Source: Cellulomonas phragmiteti (GTDB lineage: Bacteria; Actinomycetota; Actinomycetes; Actinomycetales; Cellulomonadaceae). From it: 64,000 nt of DNA. Location of the stretch: positions 124,001-188,000 of the forward strand of contig NZ_BONP01000005.1 of NCBI RefSeq assembly GCF_016862775.1, in the 5' to 3' direction. The notes beneath the pieces were generated by a model that was not told the origin of the DNA, searched no databases, and saw only the letters and a program-made list of their open reading frames with translations. The stretch's first letter is position 1; the number at the start of each line of letters is the position of its first letter. This document shows, piece after piece, positions 35,482-44,685 of this stretch. The position numbers were made by a program, and so were the translations under genes.

Positions 35482-36291
35482 ATGACCAGAACCCTCTCCC
35501 TGCGCCCCGCGCGCCTCCTGCTGGCCGCTGCGCTGGTCGCCGCCGGAGGGGTCGCGCTGCCGGCGACCGCGGCGCACGCCAGCCCCGTGCCGTTCAGCGT
35601 CTCGGTCACCGGCGGCTACAACAACACCGTCGCGCTGGGCACCGTGACGGGCACCATCACCTCGACGGGCGCCTCGACCGCGGACTACACGGCCACCCTG
35701 TGCGGCCGCAGCTCCTACGCGAGCACGTTCTTCACGCTCACCGCGGGGGGCGTGACCGCGAGCCACTCCGTGAGCAACCAGAGCTGCCAGACGTTCACGG
35801 GCACCCTGACGTCCGGCTCGGCGATCACGACGGCGACGGCGACGGTGACCAGCGGGACCTTCTACCCGGGCAACACCTACACCACGTACACCCGCAACCA
35901 GACGGTGGTCGTCACCAGCACGCCCGCACCCACGCTGCCGCCCGCGACGCCCACCACCCGGACCGTCTCCGTCGCGGTGACGGGCGGCTACAACAACACC
36001 GTGCCGCTCGGGACCGCCACCGGCTCCATCACCGGGACCCGCGGCGGCACGAGCGCGTCCTACTCGGTCACCCTGTGCGGCCGGAGCTCCTACGCGAGCA
36101 CCTTCCTGTCGATCACCGCGGGCGGAGCCAGCGCCAGCCACTCCGTGAGCAACCAGAGCTGCCAGACGTTCACGGGGACGCTGACGTCGGGGTCCGCCTT
36201 CACCGGCGCCACCGTGTCCGTCACCAGCGGCACGTTCTACCCGGGGAGCACCTACACCACGTACACCCGGACGCAGAACGTCGCCTTCTGA
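35482..36291 (+). CDS. Secreted protein of two near-identical Ser/Thr-rich domains, unknown function
   Basis: The 269-residue product has a signal peptide (LLLAAALVAAGGVALPATA, cleavage near AHA|SP at residue 33). Two domains follow, residues 39-142 and 162-267, joined by a Pro/Thr linker (TPAPTLPPATPTTR). They share VTGGYNNTV, TLCGRSSYASTF, SNQSCQTFTGTLTSGSA and TSGTFYPG with few differences. Each has exactly two Cys, 28 residues apart (C74/C102 and C199/C227), probably one disulfide per domain. There is no Trp, sortase signal or C-terminal anchor, so it is likely released. I do not recognise the family; the beta-rich composition suggests an immunoglobulin-like or adhesin-type fold. AGGAG lies before the ATG. 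Confidence 0.82.
   Translation: MTRTLSLRPARLLLAAALVAAGGVALPATAAHASPVPFSVSVTGGYNNTVALGTVTGTITSTGASTADYTATLCGRSSYASTFFTLTAGGVTASHSVSNQSCQTFTGTLTSGSAITTATATVTSGTFYPGNTYTTYTRNQTVVVTSTPAPTLPPATPTTRTVSVAVTGGYNNTVPLGTATGSITGTRGGTSASYSVTLCGRSSYASTFLSITAGGASASHSVSNQSCQTFTGTLTSGSAFTGATVSVTSGTFYPGSTYTTYTRTQNVAF
35596..36282 (+). repeat. Internal gene duplication (two copies of about 310 bp)
   Basis: The two domains of the secreted protein are direct repeats at about 35596-35907 and 35965-36282. DNA identity is high even at silent positions, for example around 35697-35730 and 36072-36105 and again around 35760-35820, so the duplication is recent or kept similar by gene conversion. Confidence 0.8.
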
Positions 36292-36300
36292 TCCGGCGTC

Positions 36301-36345
36301 GCGCGCGAGGGCTCCCGGCGTTCGCTGCCCGGAGTCCTCGCGCGC
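36301..36345 (+). terminator. Hairpin terminator after the repeat-domain gene
   Basis: The arm starting GCGCGCGAGGGCTCCC pairs with the arm ending GGAGTCCTCGCGCGC, with one G-T pair, closing on a GC-rich loop. It begins ten bases after the stop codon. There is no T-run, as is usual for terminators in such GC-rich genomes. Confidence 0.6.
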
Positions 36346-36361
36346 ACCGCCGTGTCCCGGG

Positions 36362-36429
36362 TTCCGGGAAATGCCGCGCGACGCCGCGATGAATGGCACG
36401 GAACGTTCCCGAGGCGTTCGAGAGAACGC
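36362..36429. promoter_or_regulatory. Three inverted repeats upstream of the Wadjet operon
   Basis: TTCC-G-GGAA (36362-36370), GGAACGTTCC (36400-36409) and GCGTTC-GAGA-GAACGC (36414-36429) lie 110-180 bp before jetA. They share TTC/GAA half-sites, which suggests one repressor. A TACGCT -10 hexamer eight bases before the jetA ATG marks the promoter. The third dyad has the spacing of an SOS box but not its TCGAAC half-site. Confidence 0.45.
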
Positions 36430-36539
36430 GTCGACGCTCGGCACCGCCCGCCGCGCACGGCCCCCGACGCGGCACGCGTCGCGGCACCCCGCGCGTCCGG
36501 TTCCGGCCGCGGTCGCCCGGGCACCTACGCTGTCCCGCG

Positions 36540-38012
36540 ATGATCACTCGTGCCGAAGGGGCGTACCTGGGCGCCGTCCGGGCGTTCCAGAACCCCATGC
36601 TCGACCTGCTGCACAAGCGGCACGCCCCCCTGGTGGTCGCGCTGCTCTCGCTCGTCTTCACGGCCGAGCGACCGAGCGTGCCGGTCGCGGACGCGCACAC
36701 CGAGGTGGGCGACGCGCTCGAGCAGCTGCGTGCGGCGGGGCACGGCGAGGACCTGCCGGTCGGTGGGCCGCGCGACCTGTGCCGCCAGTGGGCCGACGCC
36801 GGGTGGCTGGTGCGCCAGGTCGTCGACGACGACCTCGAGGTGTACCGGTTGTCGGCGCACGCGGTGGGGGCGCTCGAGGTGGCCGGGCGCGCCGGCGGCG
36901 CACGCGCCCGGGTGTCGCAGTCGCGCGTGCGCACGCTGCTGGAGGCCGTGGAGCGGCTCGCGCTGGACGCGGACCCGGACGTCATGGTCCGCATCGCGCG
37001 GCTCGACACCGAGGTGCGCCGCCTGCAGGCGGAGATCGCACGGCTCGAGCGCACCGGGCAGATCGAGGAGGTCGACGACGAGGAGCTCCTCGAGGAGGCC
37101 GAGAACGTCCTGCACCTGGTCCGGGAGCTGCCGGCCGACTTCGCGCGCGTCGCCGAGTCGATCAAGGCGATGCAGCGCGACGTGGTCACCGCGCTGCGCC
37201 GGGACGACCGGCCCACGGGTGAGGTGCTGCGCGAGTACCTGCGCCGCGGCGAGCAGGTGATGGACGCGACCCCGGAGGGACGGGCGTTCGCCGGCGCGCT
37301 GCGGCTCCTGGGTGACCCGCAGCGGCTCGACGAGCTGGCGACGCAGCTCGACACCGTGCTGCGTCACCGGTTCGCGGCCCGGCTCCTCCCGCCGCAGCGC
37401 GCCGAGCTGCGCGAGGTGGTGCGCCGCATCGAGCAGGGCCTGGACCAGGTGTTCGCGGCGCAGCGGGAGGCCTCGTACGTCATCACGGCGCAGGTCCGCC
37501 ACCACGACCCGCTGCGCGACCGCCAGGTCGACGACCTCCTGCGGGACGTCATGACGGGGCTGCAGACGTGGCTGCCGGCCTCGCGGCGGTGGCACGCCGT
37601 CGAGCCCCTGCGCCGGCTGCCCGCTGCCGAGGTCGAGCACCTGCGCCGGACGCCCGCGGACCTGCGCCCCCCGCAGCCTCCCGACGCGCTCACCGCGTGG
37701 GACGACGACCTCGACGCGTCCGACGCGGACGCCCGCGCGTGGGGCGGTCCCCACTACGCCGACCTGGACGCCCACCTGCGGGTGTTCGGAGCCGACTCCC
37801 CCGCGGTCGACCTGGCGGCGGCGTTCCGCGCCGCCCCGCCGGAGCTGCGCCGACCGGTGGACCTGCTGGGCCTGCTGGAGATCGCGCACCAGCGCGGCAT
37901 GACGGAGAGCGACGAGCTGACGTTCGTCGACGCGGTCCGGCCCGACGGCTCGCGCCGGCGGTTCGCGTTCGGCGCGACCAGCACCACGACGAAGGACGAG
38001 GGCGATGACTGA
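36540..38012 (+). CDS. jetA: Wadjet defence protein JetA (DUF3375)
   Basis: JetA is the kleisin-like subunit of Wadjet, an SMC complex that recognises and cleaves circular plasmids. The 490-residue product is a DUF3375 protein: an N-terminal winged-helix region ([23 protein letters not shown]), a long central coiled coil (about residues 120-220, rich in Glu, Arg and Leu) and a C-terminal region that contacts JetC. The ATG lies eight bases after TACGCT, suggesting a leaderless start. It overlaps jetB by eight bases. The gene order jetA-jetB-jetC-jetD with these DUFs is type I Wadjet. Confidence 0.93.
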   Translation: MITRAEGAYLGAVRAFQNPMLDLLHKRHAPLVVALLSLVFTAERPSVPVADAHTEVGDALEQLRAAGHGEDLPVGGPRDLCRQWADAGWLVRQVVDDDLEVYRLSAHAVGALEVAGRAGGARARVSQSRVRTLLEAVERLALDADPDVMVRIARLDTEVRRLQAEIARLERTGQIEEVDDEELLEEAENVLHLVRELPADFARVAESIKAMQRDVVTALRRDDRPTGEVLREYLRRGEQVMDATPEGRAFAGALRLLGDPQRLDELATQLDTVLRHRFAARLLPPQRAELREVVRRIEQGLDQVFAAQREASYVITAQVRHHDPLRDRQVDDLLRDVMTGLQTWLPASRRWHAVEPLRRLPAAEVEHLRRTPADLRPPQPPDALTAWDDDLDASDADARAWGGPHYADLDAHLRVFGADSPAVDLAAAFRAAPPELRRPVDLLGLLEIAHQRGMTESDELTFVDAVRPDGSRRRFAFGATSTTTKDEGDD

Positions 38013-38697
38013 GACCGACGTCGTGCACGACGACGCCGAGGCGCAGGACCCGGGCTTCATCGCCCCGGTCGCGATGGAGGACGACCCGGCCGAGCTGTTC
38101 GCAGGCGACACCGGGACGCTCGACGCCGACGTGCGCCGTGTCCTGGTGCGCCTGCTGCAGCGGCGCTTCCTGCTCGCCGACCGTCACGCGGCCCAGTGGC
38201 GCACGCTGCTGGAGAACCAGCAGGTGATCGAGTCGCGGCTGCACGACCTGTTCGTGCACCTGGTCGTGGACCACGACCGCGGGATCGCGTACAAGCGGCA
38301 GGTCCGCTCGGCGGAGCTGGACGTCCCGGTGCTGCTGCGCGACGAGCCGTACACGCGCGCCGAGACGCTCGTGCTGGTGCACCTGCGCACGGTGTTCCAG
38401 CGCGAGCGCGGGGCCGGCCAGACGTCCGCCCGCGTCGACGTCGAGGAGCTGGAGGCGACCGCGCTGACGTACTTCGACCCCGACGACACGAACGTGGCGA
38501 CGCACCAGCGGGAGATCCGGACCGCGGTCGCGCGCCTGGCGCGCGACGGCGTGATCGAGGAGGAGTCCGAGGGCCGCTACCGGGTGACCCCCCTGGTGGA
38601 GATCGTGCTGAGCACGGAGCGGCTCGGCGAGCTGCGCGAGTGGCTGCGGGCCCAGCACGCCCCCGCGACCCCGGACGACGAGGAGACGGCACGATGA
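38005..38697 (+). CDS. jetB: Wadjet defence protein JetB (DUF4194)
   Basis: JetB is the KITE subunit that sits on JetA. The 230-residue product has the DUF4194 pattern: an acidic N-terminal 35 residues, then tandem winged-helix domains with [39 protein letters not shown] and a C-terminal wing ([19 protein letters not shown]). It overlaps jetA by eight bases and jetC by four (ATGA), so all three subunits should be made together in fixed ratio. Confidence 0.93.
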   Translation: MTETDVVHDDAEAQDPGFIAPVAMEDDPAELFAGDTGTLDADVRRVLVRLLQRRFLLADRHAAQWRTLLENQQVIESRLHDLFVHLVVDHDRGIAYKRQVRSAELDVPVLLRDEPYTRAETLVLVHLRTVFQRERGAGQTSARVDVEELEATALTYFDPDDTNVATHQREIRTAVARLARDGVIEEESEGRYRVTPLVEIVLSTERLGELREWLRAQHAPATPDDEETAR

Positions 38698-41600
38698 CGA
38701 TGGTCGACACGCTGTTCGGGTTGATCCCCGCCGCGTCGACGGGGCAGCAGTGGGTGGCGCTGGACCTGCAGCTCGTCAACTGGGGCGGCTACGACGGCCA
38801 CCACCGGGTGCGGCTCGCCTCGACCGCGACGCTGCTCTCGGGCGGCTCGGGCTCGGGCAAGTCCACCCTGATGGACGCCTACATCGCCCTGCTCATGCCC
38901 CACACCACGCCGTTCAACGGGGCCTCGAACGGCGGCGTCGTCGGGCGGCCGCGCGGCAAGGACCAGCGCAACATCCTGTCCTACGCACGGGGCAAGCTCG
39001 ACGAGTCGCGCACCCAGGACGGCACCCGGCAGCGGGTCCTGCGCGGCGACGGCAAGGACACCTGGTCGGCGATCGCCATGACGTGGGTCGACCAGGCCGG
39101 GACGTCGTTCACGGGCGTGCGCGCCTGGTACGTGCCGTCGGCCGCGCGGACCCTCGAGGACGTCACCGCGGTGCGCGCGACGTGCGAGACGCCGTTCGAC
39201 CTGCGCGGCCTCGAGCCCGCCGCCGGGCAGCGCCTGGCGCGCGCGGCCGTCGCGGCGACCGGCCTGACGTGCTTCGACACGGACCGCGAGTTCACGGCGC
39301 GCCTGCACTCGACCCTCGGCATCGGGGCGTCCGGGGACGGCGGCAAGGCGGTCGCCCTGCTCGGGCGCATCCAGGCCGGGCAGCAGATCACCACCGTCGA
39401 CGCCCTGTACAAGGCGATGGTGCTGGAGGACCCGGACACGTTCGCCACCGCCGACGCGGTGGTCGAGCAGTTCGACAAGCTGACCGGCACGCGCGAGCAG
39501 ATGATCACCGCCCGCCAGCAGGTGAAGTCGCTCGAGCCGATCCGCGAGCACCGCGCCGCGATCGAGCAGGCCGCGGCACGGCTGCGGGTGGTCGACGCCG
39601 TCGGCGGCTTCGACGACGGCACGTCGCCCGCGGCGCTGTGGCGTCACGAGCGTCGGCTGGTCCTGCTGCGCGACGTCGAGGCGGACCTGCAGCACCGGCA
39701 CCGCGAGGCGCAGCGCCTGGCCGCCGAGACCTCGGCGCGCGTCACCGCGGCACGCGTCGAGCTCGACGGCGTCAAGGAGACGCTGTGGGCGTCCGGGGGT
39801 GACCGCCTGGCCACGGCGCAGCGGGAGCTGCGCGGGGTCGCGGCCCGTGTCGAGGAGGTGCGCCGCGCCCGCGCCCGGCTCGACCAGGTCCTCACCTCCA
39901 CGCTGGGGACCTCTGTGACGTCGGGCGACGAGTTCACGGACCTCGTCGCGCGCGCCCGCCAGGCGCTGGCCGACGCGGACGCGAAGGCGAGCGCCCGGCA
40001 GTCGCTCCTCGACGCGATGTCGGAGCGCAAGGAGGCGTCGGTGGACCTCGCGGTGCTGCGCCGCGACCAGGCCGACGCCCAGCACCGGCACGACAACGTG
40101 CCGGCGGACCTGCACGCCACGCGCGCCGCGCTGGCGAAGGTCGCGGGCCTGACGCCCGACGACCTGCCGTTCGTCGCCGAGCTGGTGGAGGTCCGCACGG
40201 AGCACGAGCCGTGGCGCGACGCGTTCAACCTCGCCCTCGGGGGCTTCGCGACGCTCATGCTCATCGATGTCGCGCACCTGCAGGCGTTCCGCCGTGCGAT
40301 CGACACCGTGCGCACGAGCCGGCGCCTGCGGTTCGAGGGCGTGCCCACGGGCATGCGCGACGACGTCGGGCTCGACGGCCGCACGCTGCCGGGCCGGCTG
40401 GACTACCGGCAGGGCCCGTTCACCGGCTGGCTCAAGAGCGAGCTCGCCTCCCGGTTCGCGTACGTGTGCGTCGACACCACCGGTGAGCTGGCGCAGCACG
40501 AGAAGGCGCTGACGCGCGCCGGCCAGGTCTCCGAGGGCCGCCGCGGCGCGCACGGCGGCCAGGGCAAGCCCAACGTCCTCGGCTTCACCAACACGCGCCG
40601 GCTGGCCGACCTGGACCGGCAGGTCGCCCGGGCGGAGGCCCGCCTGGCGGACGCGGAGGCACGGGTCGACGCCGCGGAGGCGGCGTGGGACCGGCACGAC
40701 GCGACGCTGCGCGCCTACGCCGCCGTCGTCGAGCTGACGTGGGACCAGGTCGACGTCGCGGCGGTCGAGGCCGAGCGCGACCGCTGGGAGCGGGTCGTGG
40801 GCGAGGTGACGTCCGGCAACCCGGACGTGGTGCGCCTGCAGCAGCGGGGCGCCGAGCTCGAGGTGCTCATCCAGGAGCTCAGCGAGCAGCTGGGCCGCAC
40901 CAAGGGCGCGGCCGCCGACCTGGGCGAGCGGTGGTCGACGACGACGGACGAGGTCGACGCCGCGCAGGGGGCCCTGGACGCCGCGCAGGACGCCGGCACG
41001 CGCCTGGACGCCGAGCAGCGCTCCTACCTGTCGCAGGTGCTGGGCGCCACCGAGCCGGGCGACGCACCCGTCGACGACCGACCCGCGCCCGAGGACCCGG
41101 CGGCCGCGCTCGCCGCGTTCGACGGGATCGTGGCCCGCGCCGCGGACCTGCTGCGCGCGGACCGCCAGAGCGCGCAGCAGACCGTCGCGACCGCGCGGGA
41201 CGCCCTGCGGCGCACGTTCGAGACGTTCGTCGAGCGCTGGCCCGACCCGAACCTGGGGACGGACCCGGACGCGTCGTACGGCGACTACGCCCGCATCCTC
41301 ACCGAGCTCGAGACGCACGGCCTGCACGAGCTGGAGGCGGACTGGCGCACCAGCCTGCTGCGCCTGTCCGGCAACGACCTGGCCGACCTGCACAGCGCGC
41401 TGGCCCGCTCGGTGCGCGAGATCAAGGAGCGCATCCGCCCGGTCAACGAGATCCTCGCGGACCTGCCGTTCGCCGACGACCACCACCGGCTGCGCATCGA
41501 CGCACGCGACACCCAGTCGACCGTCGTCGCGCGGTTCCGCAAGGAGCTGCGGGACCTGCGCGAGGTGCTGTCCACCGAGGCGACCGACGCCGAGCGTGAG

Positions 41601-42083
41601 CGCCGGTACCACCGCATGGCCAAGGTCATCGACCGCATCCGGCGCACGTCCCCCGACTTCGCCGACCTCGTGGACGTGCGCCGGCACGTGCGGCTGTCGG
41701 CCGAGAAGGTCGACCTCGACGGTGAGCACGTCGCCCTGTACGACCACATCGGGGAGAAGTCCGGCGGGGAGTCGCAGGAGCTCGTGGCGTTCATCGTCGG
41801 GGCGGCGCTGCGCTACCAGCTCGGCGACGCGGGCGCGGCGCGGCCCCGGTACGCGCCGGTGTTCCTCGACGAGGCGCTCATCAAGGCCGACGCGCGGTTC
41901 ACGGGTCGCGCGGTCGGTGCCTGGCGGGGACTGGGCTTCCAGCTCGTCATCGGCGCCCCCAACGACAAGTTCAGCGCGCTCGAGCCGCACGTGGACCTCA
42001 AGTACGTCGTGCTCAAGGACACGGCGGGGCGCTCGCGCACCAAGCCCGTCGCGGGTGTGCCGGAGGATGCGGGTACGCGGTGA
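38694..42083 (+). CDS. jetC: Wadjet SMC ATPase JetC
   Basis: JetC is the SMC-like motor of Wadjet, thought to extrude DNA loops and detect small circles. The 1129-residue protein has a split ATPase head: Walker [10 protein letters not shown] at 50-58, the ABC signature EKSGGESQE near residue 1022 and Walker B PVFLDEA near residue 1056. Between them lie two long coiled coils around a hinge near residue 500 ([20 protein letters not shown]...). It is full length with no disruption. The start ATG overlaps the jetB stop and its stop overlaps the original GTG of jetD (GTGA). Confidence 0.95.
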   Translation: MTMVDTLFGLIPAASTGQQWVALDLQLVNWGGYDGHHRVRLASTATLLSGGSGSGKSTLMDAYIALLMPHTTPFNGASNGGVVGRPRGKDQRNILSYARGKLDESRTQDGTRQRVLRGDGKDTWSAIAMTWVDQAGTSFTGVRAWYVPSAARTLEDVTAVRATCETPFDLRGLEPAAGQRLARAAVAATGLTCFDTDREFTARLHSTLGIGASGDGGKAVALLGRIQAGQQITTVDALYKAMVLEDPDTFATADAVVEQFDKLTGTREQMITARQQVKSLEPIREHRAAIEQAAARLRVVDAVGGFDDGTSPAALWRHERRLVLLRDVEADLQHRHREAQRLAAETSARVTAARVELDGVKETLWASGGDRLATAQRELRGVAARVEEVRRARARLDQVLTSTLGTSVTSGDEFTDLVARARQALADADAKASARQSLLDAMSERKEASVDLAVLRRDQADAQHRHDNVPADLHATRAALAKVAGLTPDDLPFVAELVEVRTEHEPWRDAFNLALGGFATLMLIDVAHLQAFRRAIDTVRTSRRLRFEGVPTGMRDDVGLDGRTLPGRLDYRQGPFTGWLKSELASRFAYVCVDTTGELAQHEKALTRAGQVSEGRRGAHGGQGKPNVLGFTNTRRLADLDRQVARAEARLADAEARVDAAEAAWDRHDATLRAYAAVVELTWDQVDVAAVEAERDRWERVVGEVTSGNPDVVRLQQRGAELEVLIQELSEQLGRTKGAAADLGERWSTTTDEVDAAQGALDAAQDAGTRLDAEQRSYLSQVLGATEPGDAPVDDRPAPEDPAAALAAFDGIVARAADLLRADRQSAQQTVATARDALRRTFETFVERWPDPNLGTDPDASYGDYARILTELETHGLHELEADWRTSLLRLSGNDLADLHSALARSVREIKERIRPVNEILADLPFADDHHRLRIDARDTQSTVVARFRKELRDLREVLSTEATDAERERRYHRMAKVIDRIRRTSPDFADLVDVRRHVRLSAEKVDLDGEHVALYDHIGEKSGGESQELVAFIVGAALRYQLGDAGAARPRYAPVFLDEALIKADARFTGRAVGAWRGLGFQLVIGAPNDKFSALEPHVDLKYVVLKDTAGRSRTKPVAGVPEDAGTR

Positions 42084-42148
42084 GACCCCACCTGGTGCTG
42101 CCTGCCGACGCCGCGCGGGTCGTGGCTCGCACCGGTGAGCAGACCTGA
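42080..42148 (+). pseudogene. jetD: 5' fragment of jetD ending in premature in-frame TGA
   Basis: A GTG overlapping the jetC stop (GTGA, the coupling used throughout this operon) opens 22 codons that end at TGA 42146-42148. The same frame then continues without a stop into the rest of JetD at 42149-43318. No frameshift is needed to join them: a single nonsense codon, number 23, separates the parts. No ATG, GTG or TTG occurs in frame between this stop and 42389. Confidence 0.75.
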
Positions 42149-42388
42149 GCGACCTCTGTCCTCGCCGAGCTGCGGGGAGGCGCCGCGTACGCGGCGCACG
42201 TCCTCCTCCACCCGGGGATCACCACGAGGACACGCCCTGCGGCGGTCGACCTCGGTGCGTGGCAGACCTGGGCGGACGCGTGGAGCGAGGTCGAGGACCG
42301 CATCCCCGCCGGGTGCACCCTCGAGCGCGGCGCGGCGTTCGACCCCCGCGCACCGCATGCCCTGCACGTCGAGGGACTGGATGCCGCC

Positions 42389-43318
42389 GTGTCGCTCGTC
42401 GAGGCCGTCGAGCCGCAGCTGGGCGCCAGGATCGGGCGACTACGGCGCACCGCCCACACGCTCCTCCAGCACGGGGCCCGTGTGGAGCCCGCCGTCCTCG
42501 TCCGCGTCGCACGCCTCGACGACGCGGACGTCGAGGTGCTCTGCGCGGCGCTCGACTGGCTCGGCGACCACCCGGACGACATCGCCCGTCTCACGGAACG
42601 TCAGCTTCCCGTGCCCGGCATGGACACCAAGTGGTTGCCCCGGCACGGCACGCTGCTGCGCGACCTGGCGGGCTGGGACGTCCGGGCGCACCTGCGGCGA
42701 CGCTCGGCTGTGGCGCACCTGACCTACGTCGATCCGGAGTACAGAGCCACGGGCGCGCGGCGGCACGATGCGTGGACGTCAGGTGACTCGCACCGTCTGG
42801 CATACCGCCCGCGGACCGTGCTCGTCGTCGAGAACCGCGACTGCCGCCTCGACTTCCCCGACCTGCCCGGCACGATCGTCGTCGAGGGATCGGGCAAGGC
42901 CGCGACGTGGCTGCTGGCCGACGTCCCCTGGGTGCGGAGCGCCGAGCGGGTCGTCTACTGGGGCGACCTCGACGCGGACGGTTTCGAGATCCTCGATCGG
43001 TTCCGCACAGCGCTCGCGACCCCGTCCGACGAGGGAGGCGCCGCGTGCACGGTCACCTCGATCCTCATGGACGCCGACACGATCCACCGCTACGGCGACC
43101 TCGGAGTCGTCCGCGACCGGCGCGGGCGGCGGATCGAGCGCACCGCCGTCGACCTGACCTCGCTCACCGAGGTCGAGCGGACCGCGTACTACGCGGTCAC
43201 CACACGGGGAGCTGCTCCGGTCAGGCGCATCGAGCAGGAGCGGCTGCCGCTGGTCGTCGCTGCCGAGCTCGTGGCCGCTCTGACCGAAGCACCGTCGCAG
43301 GGCTCGCACTTCATGTAG
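42389..43318 (+). CDS. jetD: Wadjet nuclease subunit JetD, intact C-terminal reading frame (DUF3322/DUF2220)
   Basis: JetD is the topoisomerase VI-like nuclease that cuts the trapped plasmid. The frame from the GTG at 42389 encodes 309 residues; codons back to 42149 are also open and read like the missing DUF3322 part (AVDLGAWQTWADAWSEVEDR). The C-terminal Toprim-like domain is intact: VVENRDCR with the conserved Glu, then YWGDLDADGFEIL with the Asp-x-Asp metal site. Full-length JetD should begin at 42080, but a TGA interrupts it at codon 23, so the natural product is probably lost or made only from an internal start such as CTG 42170 or GTG 42389, without the N-terminal DNA-contacting part. 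Confidence 0.8.
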   Translation: MSLVEAVEPQLGARIGRLRRTAHTLLQHGARVEPAVLVRVARLDDADVEVLCAALDWLGDHPDDIARLTERQLPVPGMDTKWLPRHGTLLRDLAGWDVRAHLRRRSAVAHLTYVDPEYRATGARRHDAWTSGDSHRLAYRPRTVLVVENRDCRLDFPDLPGTIVVEGSGKAATWLLADVPWVRSAERVVYWGDLDADGFEILDRFRTALATPSDEGGAACTVTSILMDADTIHRYGDLGVVRDRRGRRIERTAVDLTSLTEVERTAYYAVTTRGAAPVRRIEQERLPLVVAAELVAALTEAPSQGSHFM

Positions 43319-43466
43319 GACCAGGCCGGCCGGACGATCTCGACGACGGGCATCCGGGGCCCGTGGACGTCGAAGTCGACACCCACCTGCGTCGAGGATG
43401 CTCGTCGTCTCACCGGGCACCGACGGGTCCGCCCGGGCACGGCGCCACGCGACGTCGCGGTGAGTC

Positions 43467-43497
43467 GCTGACGTGAGCAACCGTCGCTCACGTCAGC
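43467..43497. terminator. Perfect 12-bp stem-loop between convergent genes
   Basis: GCTGACGTGAGC and its exact inverted copy GCTCACGTCAGC enclose a 7-base loop. The hairpin overlaps the stop codon (43488-43490) and last codons of the minus-strand gene and lies about 150 bp after jetD, so it can serve as a terminator for both directions. There is no T-run on either side. Confidence 0.65.
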
Positions 43498-44465
43498 AGG
43501 CACTGCCACGTCGGCACGGTCGTCCTCGGCCACACCGGGGCCGACCTGCCCGGTCGGTGCGCCTCGATCTCGTCGAGCCGGGTCGCCAGCTCCTCGACGG
43601 GGACCCGGCACGACGAGGTCATGACCCCGGGCTCCGCGCCGCACAGCTCAACCTGCACCTCGCCCGGGGTGCGGGTCAGCGTCACCGTCACCAGGGGGTG
43701 CAGCGGGTGCCCGCGGCGCCACCCACCGTGGCACGAGCCTGTGAAGCACCAGCCCCCGCGGGGGTCGAGGACACCGTGCACCTCCCACGCCGCGTCGACG
43801 TCGTCCGTGACGTCGCACAGCTCCGTGGTGAGGTCGTGGTGGCCCTGCACCGTGTTCGCCAGCGTCAGCAGCCGGCGGGCCCAGAAGGTCCGCTCGGGGT
43901 GCCCGTCGAGGTGCAGCCGCACCGTCTGAGGGCTCCGGGCGACCTCCCGGGCCGGCCGGGGGGTGAACGTGATCGCGGGGTGCCTGGCCGCCAGCGGGCC
44001 CGTCGTCGTCGTGACCGTCAGCGCATGGTCCGCACCGCGCACCACCGTCCAGGCGTGCCACCAGGACCGGGTGCGTCGAGCGACGAACGCCACGTCGGCC
44101 AGGAGGCTGTCGGTCACGGCCCACCCGGGCAGCGGACGTCCCGCCCGGTGCCGTTCCACGTCGTCAAGCCGGGCGACGAGCGTCGCCGTGTCCAGGTGCC
44201 CCGTCCAGTCGCCCGGCAGCATCTCGCCGAGCACGAGGCAGGCCCCGTCGCACGAGGTCAGGACGCGAGCGTGGACGGTGCCTCCCACGCGCCACTGCCA
44301 CTCCTCGCACCCACCGACCACCCACCCGCGGTTCAGCAGCGACGTCGCGAGCTCGCCCGCCGGGAGTCCCCGGTCGGCGGCGGACCCCTCGCCCGGGCCG
44401 ACGGCGGCAGCGCCCTGCACCTGCATCGCGTCGGCCCGCATGCCCCCCCGGGCGTCATCGGCCAT
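43488..44465 (-). CDS. Unrecognised Trp/Cys/His-rich protein with internal repeats
   Basis: A 325-residue soluble protein with no family I recognise. Two regions repeat one another: TLVARLDDVERHRAGRPLPGW (residues 95-114) and LATRLDEIEAHRPGRSAPVW (293-312), each preceded by a beta-rich stretch with paired Cys (C72/C76 and C275/C286 region). A middle segment (WWHAWTVVRGADHALTVTTTTG) may be a third, weaker copy. There is no signal peptide or membrane span. The ATG at 44465 is six bases after CACAAT, a likely leaderless start. It lies tail-to-tail with jetD and diverges from fic, so it could belong to a defence or toxin-control module; that is inference. Confidence 0.7.
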   Translation of the reverse strand: MADDARGGMRADAMQVQGAAAVGPGEGSAADRGLPAGELATSLLNRGWVVGGCEEWQWRVGGTVHARVLTSCDGACLVLGEMLPGDWTGHLDTATLVARLDDVERHRAGRPLPGWAVTDSLLADVAFVARRTRSWWHAWTVVRGADHALTVTTTTGPLAARHPAITFTPRPAREVARSPQTVRLHLDGHPERTFWARRLLTLANTVQGHHDLTTELCDVTDDVDAAWEVHGVLDPRGGWCFTGSCHGGWRRGHPLHPLVTVTLTRTPGEVQVELCGAEPGVMTSSCRVPVEELATRLDEIEAHRPGRSAPVWPRTTVPTWQCLLT

Positions 44466-44625
44466 GTCGGCATTGTGGCGGTCCGTGCGGTGCCGCGGAC
44501 GGCTCGCCGGGGTGAAGTCCTGCGCGGCGACGCCCTCACGGTGGTGGTGGCACCGCACGAGAGCCCACCCCGTCGGCACGGGGTCGTCCCGACCTGCGAC
44601 GACATCGATGCGGAAACTCGTTATT

Positions 44626-44655
44626 CGGGGCATAAACTGGCTGATGTGAGCCCCG
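44626..44655 (+). promoter_or_regulatory. fic promoter with flanking dyad
   Basis: TAAACT at 44633-44638 is a good -10 hexamer in an unusually AT-rich patch. It is flanked by CGGGGC (44626-44631) and GCCCCG (44650-44655), an inverted repeat with 18 bp between, so a bound repressor would cover the promoter. No obvious -35 is seen. The 219-bp gap also holds the leaderless promoter of the divergent gene near 44472-44477. Confidence 0.45.
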
Positions 44656-44685
44656 GATTGTGATGATCAGAACGGACGGCAGCCC

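Noticed and set aside
36414..36429. Third dyad upstream of jetA as an SOS box
   Set aside because: The half-sites are GCGTTC/GAACGC, not TCGAAC/GTTCGA as in the two true boxes of this window, so LexA binding is not supported.
42146..42148. TGA in jetD as a selenocysteine codon
   Set aside because: No stem-loop typical of a selenocysteine insertion element is evident just after it, no sel genes are in the window, and JetD has no reason to carry selenocysteine there. A nonsense mutation is simpler.
43189..43644. Minus-strand frame of 151 codons across the end of jetD
   Set aside because: It overlaps JetD's conserved region and the hairpin between genes and shows no domain. Part of it (about 43320-43460) looks protein-like, but too short to support a gene.
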